Positions 49,872 to 57,759 of a stretch of DNA of 64,000 nucleotides are shown here, one piece after another. The notes beneath the pieces were generated by a model. The model ran no database searches. It was not told the origin of the DNA and was given only the letters and a program-made list of their open reading frames with translations. The stretch covers positions 1-64,000 of the forward strand of contig NZ_FZNM01000017.1 in the NCBI RefSeq assembly GCF_900188295.1, read 5' to 3'. Positions within the stretch are counted from its first letter, which is position 1. The number at the start of each line of letters is the position of its first letter. Both the position numbers and the translations under genes were made by a program. The DNA comes from Paracoccus sediminis. Lineage in GTDB: Bacteria > Pseudomonadota > Alphaproteobacteria > Rhodobacterales > Rhodobacteraceae.

Positions 49872-51026
49872 TCATCCCTTGACCGCCCCCTGGGTCAAGC
49901 CGCTGACGATCTGGCGCTGGAACACCATCACCAGCAGGAACAGGGGCGCGGTGATCGACACGGCGGCGGCGACGGCCTGCACCTGGTCGGTGGTGGTCGT
50001 CTCGCGGTTGAAGAAGCTGGCGATGGCCGGAACCATGGTCATGTTCGACTGGTCCAAGAGCAGCGAGGTCACAAGGAAGTCGTTGTAGCCCAGAAGGAAG
50101 CTGAACAGCCCGGTGGTGATGATACCCGGCCACATCACCGGCATGATCACCCAGCGGAAGGCCTGGAAATGGGTGCAGCCGTCGACGCGCGCGGCCTCGT
50201 CCAGGTCCGCCGGGATGTTCAGAAAGAACGACCGCAGCATCCAGATCGTGAAGGGCTGGTTGATCGCCACCAGTACCGCGATCACCGCCAGCGGCTGGCC
50301 GTACAGCGTGGGGGCGTTGTCGCCCAGGATCGGGCGCAGGATCTCGGCCGAGTTGATGAAGACCGGCAGATAGCCCGTCACCAGCACCGAATGCGGCAGG
50401 GCGCGAAAGATCAGCGCCAGGATCAGCAGCCAGAAGGCGATGTTGGACCCCGACCGCGCCAGGGCATAGCCCGCCAGTGTCCCGCAGGTCAGCGAGATTA
50501 CCGTGACCCCCAGCGTCACCTGCATGGAATTGAGGAAGTTCTGCCAGAAATCCCGCCCGATCCAGACGGACCGGTAATGTTCGGCGGTGAACCCGATCAG
50601 CGGGTCCAGCCCCAGGGCGCCGTTCAATGCGCCCAGCAGGGCGGGCAGCACGAAGACCCCCCCGATCCAGACCCCCAGGACCACCGCCATGAGGCCGATC
50701 AGCCAGCCCAGGACGCGCACCCCGAACAGCGACAGCGACGGCACCGCACGGGGCAGCCAGCGCATCGCCGCCCGGCCCGCCGCCAGCAGGAACAGCCCGT
50801 ATCCCAGCAGGTCCAGGATCGTCAGCCCCTTGCCCGCCGCCAGCGTGCGCGGGCCGAAGATCACCTCCAGCGGGCCGTCGGCAAAGGCGTCCAGCGGCAC
50901 CTTGACGCTCATCATGGTGATCCAGAAGATCGGGAAGGCCGCGACCAGCAGCCACAGCGACAATGCCGAAGCCGAGGTCAGGCGCAGCCACAGCGGCTGA
51001 CGCAGGGCGCGGATCGTGGCGGCCAT
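49872..51026 (-). CDS. ABC transporter permease, MalG-like (CUT1)
   Basis: A 384-residue inner-membrane permease of the carbohydrate uptake-1 family. It is longer than usual because a hydrophobic insert at about 50-130 (LDLLGYGLFLLAAG, VLGWLIGLMAVVLG) adds two to three membrane helices after the first. The EAA loop is EAARVDGCTHFQAFRWVIMP, given as the core contact with the ATPase. It starts within the stop of the partner permease (ATGA). The extra helices are an oddity for this family. Confidence 0.9.
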   Translation of the reverse strand: MAATIRALRQPLWLRLTSASALSLWLLVAAFPIFWITMMSVKVPLDAFADGPLEVIFGPRTLAAGKGLTILDLLGYGLFLLAAGRAAMRWLPRAVPSLSLFGVRVLGWLIGLMAVVLGVWIGGVFVLPALLGALNGALGLDPLIGFTAEHYRSVWIGRDFWQNFLNSMQVTLGVTVISLTCGTLAGYALARSGSNIAFWLLILALIFRALPHSVLVTGYLPVFINSAEILRPILGDNAPTLYGQPLAVIAVLVAINQPFTIWMLRSFFLNIPADLDEAARVDGCTHFQAFRWVIMPVMWPGIITTGLFSFLLGYNDFLVTSLLLDQSNMTMVPAIASFFNRETTTTDQVQAVAAAVSITAPLFLLVMVFQRQIVSGLTQGAVKG

Positions 51027-52048
51027 CAGCGGGTTTCCCTGTGCTGGCGCCAGGTGTGGCGCAAAAGCGGGATCAGCAGGATCACGATGCCGATCATCGT
51101 CAGCATCGACGAGGCGGATGCCCGGTTGATCGCCCGGTTCCCGGTGTTGTCCGGCATCAACAGGTCATAGGTAAGGTATTGCAGCGAGATCACATAAGCC
51201 TCGGACCTAAAGCCGATCACCTCCTCGAACACGCGATAGGCGTCCATCAGATGGATCAGCGCGACAAAGACGATCAGCGGCATCAGGTGCGGGATCACGA
51301 TATAGCGCAGCCGTTGCAGGCGCGACGCGCCGTCGATCAGCGCGGCCTCGACCGCGTCCTTGTTCACGCCCTGAAGCCCGGCATAGAAGATGACAAAGGC
51401 GAAGGGCGCGACATGCCAGACGCGATAGAACATCATCAAAAGCTCGATCGTCCAGGCCTGCGCGAACATGAAGATATCGCGCCCCGACCAGTGTTCCAGC
51501 AGCCGCGTCAGGATGCCGTCGCCCACGAACAGCCAGCGGATCGCCAGGGCGCCGATGACGGGCGTGATGATAAAGGGCAGCAGCGTCACGAAAATCACCG
51601 GGCCGCGCACCGCGCGGGTGACGTTGTTGACCGCCAGCGCCAGCCCCAGCCCCACGACCAGGATCAGCGGCAGGGTGATGAGGGTGAAATACAGCGTGAA
51701 GCGCAGCGCCCTCCAGAAATCGATGGCCAGAAGCCCATCCAGGTTCAGGCTGCCCAGGGACGCCAGCGCCCGGCCCGGTTCCACCAGCGTGGCATAGTTG
51801 TCCAGACCAACAAAGCGGGTCTGGGTGACGATGGCGCCGTTTTCGTCCAGCACCGGCTGGCGGCGGGTTTCCTGGATGCAGTTCTGGCCCACAAAGCTGG
51901 GGGTGCAGGTTTCGACCGTGACGGATTCGATCACCGGCTGGGTCAGGGTAAAGCTCTGCACCAGCACCGAGACCAGCGGAAAGGCGATGAAGACCAGCAT
52001 CATCGCCACCGACGGGGCGACGAACCAGGCGAATGTCCGTGTGCGCAT
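51026..52048 (-). CDS. ABC transporter permease, MalF-like (CUT1)
   Basis: A 340-residue inner-membrane permease. The first helix is at about 8-30. It is followed by a periplasmic loop of about 60 residues containing two Cys (ETCTPSFVGQNC) that may form a disulphide. Five more helices follow. The EAA motif is EAALIDGASRLQRLRYIVIP. Upstream in-frame codons belong to intergenic sequence; the ATG at 52048 begins the hydrophobic N-terminus. It forms the heterodimeric channel with the MalG-like protein. Confidence 0.9.
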   Translation of the reverse strand: MRTRTFAWFVAPSVAMMLVFIAFPLVSVLVQSFTLTQPVIESVTVETCTPSFVGQNCIQETRRQPVLDENGAIVTQTRFVGLDNYATLVEPGRALASLGSLNLDGLLAIDFWRALRFTLYFTLITLPLILVVGLGLALAVNNVTRAVRGPVIFVTLLPFIITPVIGALAIRWLFVGDGILTRLLEHWSGRDIFMFAQAWTIELLMMFYRVWHVAPFAFVIFYAGLQGVNKDAVEAALIDGASRLQRLRYIVIPHLMPLIVFVALIHLMDAYRVFEEVIGFRSEAYVISLQYLTYDLLMPDNTGNRAINRASASSMLTMIGIVILLIPLLRHTWRQHRETR

Positions 52049-52107
52049 GATGCTGGCCCTTGTGCGGTGGCGGGTCGGGGGCGGCGGACCGCCCCCATGG
52101 CGGGGGG

Positions 52108-53328
52108 TCAGTTGACGATCCCGGCCTCGGCGGCGGCGGTCGCGTATTCGGCCTCGATGGCGGCCAAGGTGTCCTCGGCCGATTTGTCGCCGGTGAAGAA
52201 GGCCGCGGCCTGGCTGCCGATGGCGCCGTGCATCAGCCCCTGAGCGGTGGTCGAGGGATAGGAGACCGGCGGCGGATTGGTGCTGGCCGTGGCGATCGCG
52301 GCCTGCGCCATCGCGCCCGGTTGATAGCCTTGGATCAGCCATACGGCGTCGTCGTTGTTGGCCGCGACCATCTCGCTGTCCAGACCTTCCATCGCCACGC
52401 GGAAGGCCGCGTCCGCTTCCTCGTCCGAGATGTTCCTGGCGATCACGATGCCGTCCCACCACAGCGTCGTGGCAGGCGCGCCGCCATCAACGATGCTGGG
52501 CGTGGGCGCGCCCGCGACCTTGCCCACGACCTGGCTTTCGGCCGGATCGTCCATGGCGCTGCCCCGGCTGGCCCAGAAATTCGCCATGGCGATGCGGCCC
52601 TGCTGGAACTGCTGCTGGACCACGGTGGAATCGGCGCCCAGGAATTCGGGGTCCATGTAGGCCGACAGGGCCTTCATCATCTCCAGCGTCGTGACGCCGG
52701 TCTCGTTGTTGACGTTGGCGGTTCCGTCATCGTTGACCAGCGGCTGGCCCGATCCCATGAACATGTTCACAAAATCCTGCGCCAGGTTCCATCCCGCCTT
52801 GTAGGTGCCGCCCAGCGGATATTCGACCTTGCCGCTAGCCTTGATCTGTTCGGCGGCGGCCAGCAGTTCGTCATAGGTCGTGGGAACGGCGATGCCCAGT
52901 TCGTCCAGGATGTCCTTGCGGTACATCAGGTGCTGGGTGTTCACCATCATGGCGATGGCCATGGTCTGCCCGTCGATCTTGATAAGCTGGCCCGGTTGCA
53001 GGTTCTGCCCGTACTTGGCGACCAGATCGTCCAGCGGGCGGATGGTGCCCGCGTTGACCAGCGGCACGATGGTTTCGTTGGCGACCCCGCCAATCTGATA
53101 CAGCGACGGGCGCGCGGCAAAGGCCTCGGGCTGCTTGGTCTTGAATTCCTGATCCAGTTCGGCGGAAAAATTGCCGCATTCGGCCATGGCGTCGGTGACG
53201 GCCTTCCAGGCCTCGAACCCGGCGGACAGCGATTTCACCGGCACCTCGTTCTGAAAGGCGCAGGCGGCCATCGCGGTCGAACCCATCAGCGCGAAGGCGC
53301 CGGCAAGGGCGATCTTGCGGAAAAACAT
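52108..53328 (-). CDS. ABC transporter extracellular solute-binding protein (family 1)
   Basis: A 406-residue periplasmic receptor. The signal peptide is residues 1-21 (FRKIALAGAFALMGSTAMA). Family 1 features are PVKSLSAGFEAWKAVTDAM, LYQIGGVANETIVPLVNAG, and the hinge-proximal GRIAMANFWASRGSAMDD. AGGGAG before the ATG at 53328 supports this start over an upstream one. The family binds sugars, polyols and glycerol-phosphate-like compounds, so the imported compound is probably polyhydroxylated. Confidence 0.9.
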   Translation of the reverse strand: MFFRKIALAGAFALMGSTAMAACAFQNEVPVKSLSAGFEAWKAVTDAMAECGNFSAELDQEFKTKQPEAFAARPSLYQIGGVANETIVPLVNAGTIRPLDDLVAKYGQNLQPGQLIKIDGQTMAIAMMVNTQHLMYRKDILDELGIAVPTTYDELLAAAEQIKASGKVEYPLGGTYKAGWNLAQDFVNMFMGSGQPLVNDDGTANVNNETGVTTLEMMKALSAYMDPEFLGADSTVVQQQFQQGRIAMANFWASRGSAMDDPAESQVVGKVAGAPTPSIVDGGAPATTLWWDGIVIARNISDEEADAAFRVAMEGLDSEMVAANNDDAVWLIQGYQPGAMAQAAIATASTNPPPVSYPSTTAQGLMHGAIGSQAAAFFTGDKSAEDTLAAIEAEYATAAAEAGIVN

Positions 53329-53376
53329 CGTGAAACTCCCTGTTGTGGTGCGGGTCGTTGCCCGCGTTCCCATGGG

Positions 53377-54423
53377 TCAGGCTTCAAGCCGTTCCCCGGT
53401 TTTCGTGTTGAACAGATGGCAGGCCGCCTGGGGAACGGCGATTTCCACCCGTTCGTCGATGGCGATGCGGAAATCCTTGGGGGCCTTGACGGCGACCAGG
53501 GCGCCGCCTGCGCGCACCGTGACCATGGTGGCGTCACCCAGCAGTTCCATCGTATAAACCGGCGCCGCGATCTGGCCCGAAGGCGCGACCGCCGCATCCT
53601 CGGCCCTGAAACCCAGCGTCACCGGGCCGTCGGGCGCGGCCAGGCCGGGAATGCGCACCTTGTCGGCCGCGAACACGCCGCCGGTGACATGGCCCTCCAT
53701 CAGGTTCATGGCCGGATTGCCGATGAAGCTGGCGACAAAGGTGTTGGCGGGACGGTCATAGATCTCGGTCGGCGTGCCGACCTGCTGGATCAGCCCGCGC
53801 TTCATCACCACCACGCGGTCGGCCAGGGTCATCGCCTCGATCTGGTCATGGGTCACATAGATCGTCGTGACCTTCAGTTCGTGCGACAGGTTCTTGATCT
53901 GCGCGCGGGTCGAAACCCGCAGTTTGGCGTCCAGGTTCGACAGCGGCTCGTCCATCAGAAAGACGGCGGGCTGGCGGACGATGGCGCGGGCCAGGGCCAC
54001 GCGCTGCCGCTGGCCGCCCGACAGTTCGGAGGGGCGGCGGTCCAGGAATTCGGTCAGTTCCACCATCGTGGCGGCGCGGCGGACGCGGGCGTCGTGTTCG
54101 GCGGCCGGAACCTTGCGGATCTTCAGGGGAAAGCGGATGTTTTCGTAAACGGTCATGTTCGGGTACAGCGCATAGGACTGGAACACCATGGCGATGTCGC
54201 GGTCCTTGGGGTCCAGATCGTTGACCCGGCGCCCGCCGATGACGATGTCGCCCTCGGTCGCCTCCTCGAGTCCGGCGATCATCCGCATGGTGGTGGTCTT
54301 GCCGCAGCCCGACGGTCCCAGCAGCACCAGGAATTCCTGTTCGCGGATCGACAGGCTGAACCGGTCCACGCCGGTGAACCGGCCCCATCGCTTGCTGACA
54401 TTGCGCAGTTCGATTCCGGCCAT
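53377..54423 (-). CDS. ABC transporter ATP-binding protein (MalK/UgpC type)
   Basis: A 348-residue CUT1 ATPase. Walker A GPSGCGKTT is at 36-44. The Q-loop is VFQSYALYPNMTVYENI, the signature SELSGGQRQRVALARA, and Walker B FLMDEPLSNLD. The C-terminal TOBE regulatory domain starts near 240 and includes TLGFRAEDAAV. It is the first gene of the leftward operon, directly next to the palindromic operators. Transcription runs on into the binding protein, permeases and enzymes. Confidence 0.95.
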   Translation of the reverse strand: MAGIELRNVSKRWGRFTGVDRFSLSIREQEFLVLLGPSGCGKTTTMRMIAGLEEATEGDIVIGGRRVNDLDPKDRDIAMVFQSYALYPNMTVYENIRFPLKIRKVPAAEHDARVRRAATMVELTEFLDRRPSELSGGQRQRVALARAIVRQPAVFLMDEPLSNLDAKLRVSTRAQIKNLSHELKVTTIYVTHDQIEAMTLADRVVVMKRGLIQQVGTPTEIYDRPANTFVASFIGNPAMNLMEGHVTGGVFAADKVRIPGLAAPDGPVTLGFRAEDAAVAPSGQIAAPVYTMELLGDATMVTVRAGGALVAVKAPKDFRIAIDERVEIAVPQAACHLFNTKTGERLEA

Positions 54424-54455
54424 GAAAGCATCCCGTGACGTTGCGTGTAACAGTC

Positions 54456-54471
54456 TTGCATTCGATTGCAA
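54456..54471. promoter_or_regulatory. LacI-type operator 1
   Basis: TTGCATTCGATTGCAA is a 16-bp near-perfect palindrome (one mismatched pair) with the central CG typical of LacI-family operators. It lies 33 nt upstream of the ABC ATPase start. Its core matches operator 2, and the two centres are 55 bp apart, about five helical turns, so looping or cooperative binding is possible. Confidence 0.75.
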
Positions 54472-54507
54472 TTAACATTTGCAGCACCTTCCGATTCGTG
54501 CAAGCCT

Positions 54508-54529
54508 TTTTTGCATTCGAATGCAAAAA
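54508..54529. promoter_or_regulatory. LacI-type operator 2 (perfect palindrome)
   Basis: A perfect 22-bp palindrome centred between 54518 and 54519, with the core TGCATTCGAATGCA flanked by T and A runs. It ends 10 nt before the start of the divergent NTF2-B gene and touches its ribosome site (AAAAAGGAA), so bound repressor would block that gene directly. Confidence 0.85.
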
Positions 54530-54539
54530 GGAATCGGCA

Positions 54540-55505
54540 ATGACTGGCGAGCGCGAAAACGTGCAGCATTTCTTGGCCTCCATGCTGAAAGACGATCCCG
54601 CTTTGGGGCCGATCAGCATTGCCGATGACTGCCTATGGGAAGTGTCGGCCCCCCTGCCCCCGATGACCGGGCCGGCCGAAATCGAGGCCGGTTTCCTCGA
54701 CCCCCTGCGCCGGGCGTTTTCCGGGCTGCACCGCCGGGACGAGATCTTTATCGGCGCCCGGAACCGCCGTCACGAAAACGGCTTCTGGTGCGCGGCCGTC
54801 GCCCATTACGTCGGCAATTTCACCGCGCCCCTGTGGGGGATCGCGCCGTCCGACCGGCTGGCCTTTCTGCGAGCGGGCGAATTCTACCATGTTCGGGATG
54901 GCCGCATCGTCCAGACGCGGATCATCCTGGACCTGCCCGACCTGATGCGCCAGGCGGGGCGGCATCCGTTTCCCTTTTCCTATGGTCTGGAAACGCTGTT
55001 TCCCGGCCCCGCCACCCATGACGGGGTGTGTCCGCGGACCGGCGACGGCGAAGGGTCGCTGGACATCGTGGAAGGAATGCTGGGCGACCTGCACCGGTTC
55101 GACCCGCAGTCCTTCGGATCGGCAGGGCAGACCGGAACCGACGGCTATTGGGCCGACGACATGCTGTGGTACGGCCCCGCCGGGATCGGGTCGAACTTTC
55201 GGTGGGAAGGGTTCGTCAAGGATCACCGGGCGCCCTTCCTGCACGCCTTTCCCGACCGCAAGGGCGGCAACCATTATTGCCGGATCGGCGACGGCAATTA
55301 TGCCGCCGTATCGGGATGGCCGTCGATGACCATGACGTTTCAGGGTGATTACCTGGGTGTCAGGGCGGATGGGCGGGCGCTGACGCTGCGGGTCATGGAT
55401 TTCTATCGCTGCCACGACGGCCGGATCGCGGAAAACTGGGTGTTTCTGGATTACGTCGATCTGTTCGCGCAGATGGGGGTCGATCTGCTGGCTGCGACGG
55501 GCTAA
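54540..55505 (+). CDS. Two-domain NTF2/SnoaL-like protein (B)
   Basis: A 321-residue protein with two NTF2-like halves. The first is at about 1-145 (FLASMLKDDPALGPISIADD, then GEFYHVRDGRIVQTRIILDL). The second is at about 180-321 (WADDMLWYGPAGIGSNFRWE, DFYRCHDGRIAENWVFLDYV, then DLFAQMGVDLL). It parallels NTF2-A and NTF2-C of the divergent operon and is separated from it by the two operators. An AAGGAA motif overlapping the operator edge supports the ATG at 54540. The catalytic role is unknown. Confidence 0.75.
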   Translation: MTGERENVQHFLASMLKDDPALGPISIADDCLWEVSAPLPPMTGPAEIEAGFLDPLRRAFSGLHRRDEIFIGARNRRHENGFWCAAVAHYVGNFTAPLWGIAPSDRLAFLRAGEFYHVRDGRIVQTRIILDLPDLMRQAGRHPFPFSYGLETLFPGPATHDGVCPRTGDGEGSLDIVEGMLGDLHRFDPQSFGSAGQTGTDGYWADDMLWYGPAGIGSNFRWEGFVKDHRAPFLHAFPDRKGGNHYCRIGDGNYAAVSGWPSMTMTFQGDYLGVRADGRALTLRVMDFYRCHDGRIAENWVFLDYVDLFAQMGVDLLAATG

Positions 55506-55558
55506 CCCCCTGCCCGACCTGTGACCGCGCAAGGCGGGCGGTCCCGGCCCGGTAACGA

Positions 55559-55717
55559 TCATGCGCGGGACGGCCGCGTTTCGTCCGGCTTTTCGCGCGG
55601 CTGTCCAGGGGCGATGTCCAAGATTGCCGGGGCGCCGTTCGACCTGCGGCCGCCCATGGGCAGCGGCCGCCCCTGCGCCTGCTCGGCCCGCACAAAGTCC
55701 AGCTTGCGTCCCGGCAT
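55559..55717 (-). CDS. Possible small ORF after tctA
   Basis: A 52-residue frame (start MPGRKLDFVRAEQAQG, end KPDETRPSRA) that is Arg-, Pro- and Gly-rich and hydrophilic. It begins 43 nt after tctA on the same strand, with a poor AAGG-type site before the ATG. No family is recognised. It may be a real small protein, a relic, or chance in GC-rich DNA. The rest of 55506-55760 holds nothing clear. Confidence 0.25.
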   Translation of the reverse strand: MPGRKLDFVRAEQAQGRPLPMGGRRSNGAPAILDIAPGQPREKPDETRPSRA

Positions 55718-55760
55718 CGCCTTGGCCGGGATATCGTCCGCCCCGGCCGTCTCGTGCTCG

Positions 55761-57269
55761 TCAGGCTTCCTCTTCCTGGAACGCCTCTTGCCGGGTGCGG
55801 CGGAACGACGGCAGGATCATCAGGCCAAGCAGGATGACCGTGGCCACCAGCATGGTCAGGCTGATCGGCCGCTCGATGAAGATCGACGGATCGCCCTGTT
55901 CGATCAGCAGCGTCCGGCGCAGGTTCGATTCCAGCAGCGGTCCCAGCACGAAACCCAGCAGCAGCGGCCCCGGCTCGCATCTGGCCTTGCGGAAGGCATA
56001 GCCCAGCAGGCCGAAGCCCGCGGCCAGGATCACGTCGAAGATCCGGTTGTTCATCGAATAGACGCCGATGCAGCAGAACAGCAGGATCGCCGGATACAGC
56101 AGCCGGTAAGGTACCGTCAGCAGCTTTACCCACAGCCCGATCATGGGCAGGTTGATGACCACCAGCAGCAGGTTGCCGATCCACATGCTGGCGACCAGGC
56201 CCCAGAAGATCTCGGGCTGGGTGGTCAGCACCGTGGGACCGGGGGTGATGCCGTGGATCATGAAGGCCGACAGCATCATGGCCATCATGTTGTTCGACGG
56301 AATCCCCAGCGTCAGCAGCGGGATAAAGGACGACTGCGCGGCCGCGTTGTTGGCGGCTTCGGGCGATGCCACGCCCTCCACCACGCCGGTGCCGAATTTC
56401 TCGGGGTGTTTCGAAACCTTCTTTTCCAGCGAATAGGCGCTGAACGAGGCCAGCGTGGCGCCTCCGCCCGGCAGCAGACCCAGCAGCGTGCCGATCGCCG
56501 TGCCGCGCAACACGGCCCCCCAGCTGTTGCGGAAATCATCGCGCGTGGGCCACAGGCGCGACAAGGGCGCCAATTTCACGCCCTCGGACCCGCTGCGTTC
56601 CAGGTTTGCGATGATTTCCGAAAAGCCGAAGATGCCGATGGCGATGACGATGAAGTCGATGCCGTCGAACAGTTCGATCGCGCCAAAGGTCAGCCGTTCC
56701 GCGCCCGTGGCCTGATCGGTGCCGACCATGCCCAGCAGCAGGCCGATCAGGATCATGCCGATGGCCTTCAGCACCGGCCCGCTGGCCAGGATCGTCGCGG
56801 CCAGCAGCCCGAACACCATCAGCGAGACGTATTCGGCAGGTCCGAAGGACAGTGCGAAACCGGACAGCATCGGCCCGGCCACGGCGATGGCAAAGGTCGC
56901 CACCGTGCCTGCGAAGAACGACCCCAGCGCCGCGACGGCAAGCGCGGCCCCGGCCCGTCCCTGCCGGGCCATCTGATACCCGTCCAGCGTCGTCACCACC
57001 GCCGACGCCTCGCCCGGCAGGTTGACCAGGATGGCTGTCGTCGAACCGCCGTATTGCGCGCCATAGTAGATGCCGGCCAGCATGATGATCCCGGCCAGCG
57101 GCGGCAGGAAGAAGGTGATGGGCAGCAGCACGGCGATGGTCGCGGTCGGGCCGATGCCGGGCAGCACGCCGATCAGCGTTCCCAGCAGCGCGCCCAGCAG
57201 GCAGAAGGCCAGGTTCGCGGGCGTGATCGCCTCGGAAAAGCCAAGCATCAGCAGGTCGATGAATGTCAT
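55761..57269 (-). CDS. tctA: Tripartite tricarboxylate transporter large permease TctA
   Basis: A 502-residue inner-membrane protein with about 12 membrane segments. The TctA signature is GVLPGIGPTATIAVLLPITF near the N-terminus, with a matching GLLPGGGATLASFSAYSLEK in the second half. IYYGAQYGGSTTAILVNLPG and FIPLLTLGIPSNNMMAMML are also typical. It moves a carboxylate bound by TctC, driven by an ion gradient. The ATG at 57269 begins the hydrophobic N-terminus. Confidence 0.94.
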   Translation of the reverse strand: MTFIDLLMLGFSEAITPANLAFCLLGALLGTLIGVLPGIGPTATIAVLLPITFFLPPLAGIIMLAGIYYGAQYGGSTTAILVNLPGEASAVVTTLDGYQMARQGRAGAALAVAALGSFFAGTVATFAIAVAGPMLSGFALSFGPAEYVSLMVFGLLAATILASGPVLKAIGMILIGLLLGMVGTDQATGAERLTFGAIELFDGIDFIVIAIGIFGFSEIIANLERSGSEGVKLAPLSRLWPTRDDFRNSWGAVLRGTAIGTLLGLLPGGGATLASFSAYSLEKKVSKHPEKFGTGVVEGVASPEAANNAAAQSSFIPLLTLGIPSNNMMAMMLSAFMIHGITPGPTVLTTQPEIFWGLVASMWIGNLLLVVINLPMIGLWVKLLTVPYRLLYPAILLFCCIGVYSMNNRIFDVILAAGFGLLGYAFRKARCEPGPLLLGFVLGPLLESNLRRTLLIEQGDPSIFIERPISLTMLVATVILLGLMILPSFRRTRQEAFQEEEA

Positions 57270-57297
57270 GCGGTCCTCCCCAGGGCGATGACGGTTG

Positions 57298-57759
57298 TCA
57301 GAACGGCCACAGGGGGACTTGGACGCCCAACCCATAGACGAAGACCAGGGCGCCGAACAGCGTCAGCCCGGCGGCCAGCAGCAGGATGTGGCGCCAATTG
57401 CCGCCCGGATCGGCCAGCGATCCCGCGACGATCAGCCACAGCGACGCCAGAACGAAGCCCAGATGCGTGGCCGCATAGGCAAAGCCCACGATCGCCACGG
57501 TGATGACCAGAAGCGGCCGCAGGCGGATCGCGTCGATCGCCTGGACGGGGCGGCGCAGGGCCGGGATGCCCACGGCCAGACCCACCGCGATCAGCAGCAC
57601 GCAGACGACACGGGGCAGAAAGCCCGGTCCCATCTGCGCCAGCGTGCCGGTATCCAGCCCCCGCGCCATGAACAGTCCAAGCCCGCCAAGCCCGATGAAC
57701 AGGCCCGCCGACAGCAGGTCGGGCCGGTCGCCCGTGCCGGTCGCCGTGGGGCGGGCCAT
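57298..57759 (-). CDS. tctB: Tripartite tricarboxylate transporter small subunit TctB
   Basis: A 153-residue membrane protein with four predicted helices, near 18-37, 46-64, 79-108 and 122-148. It shows the TctB features GLDTGTLAQMGPGFLPRVV and ending helices. Its ATG overlaps the tctC stop (TAATG), showing translational coupling. It assists TctA in the transport complex. Confidence 0.9.
   Translation of the reverse strand: MARPTATGTGDRPDLLSAGLFIGLGGLGLFMARGLDTGTLAQMGPGFLPRVVCVLLIAVGLAVGIPALRRPVQAIDAIRLRPLLVITVAIVGFAYAATHLGFVLASLWLIVAGSLADPGGNWRHILLLAAGLTLFGALVFVYGLGVQVPLWPF

Noticed and set aside
53377-54423. Assigning the ABC system as a maltose or glycerol-3-phosphate importer
   Set aside because: MalK/UgpC similarity is shared by all CUT1 ATPases and none of the pathway genes for those substrates are present.
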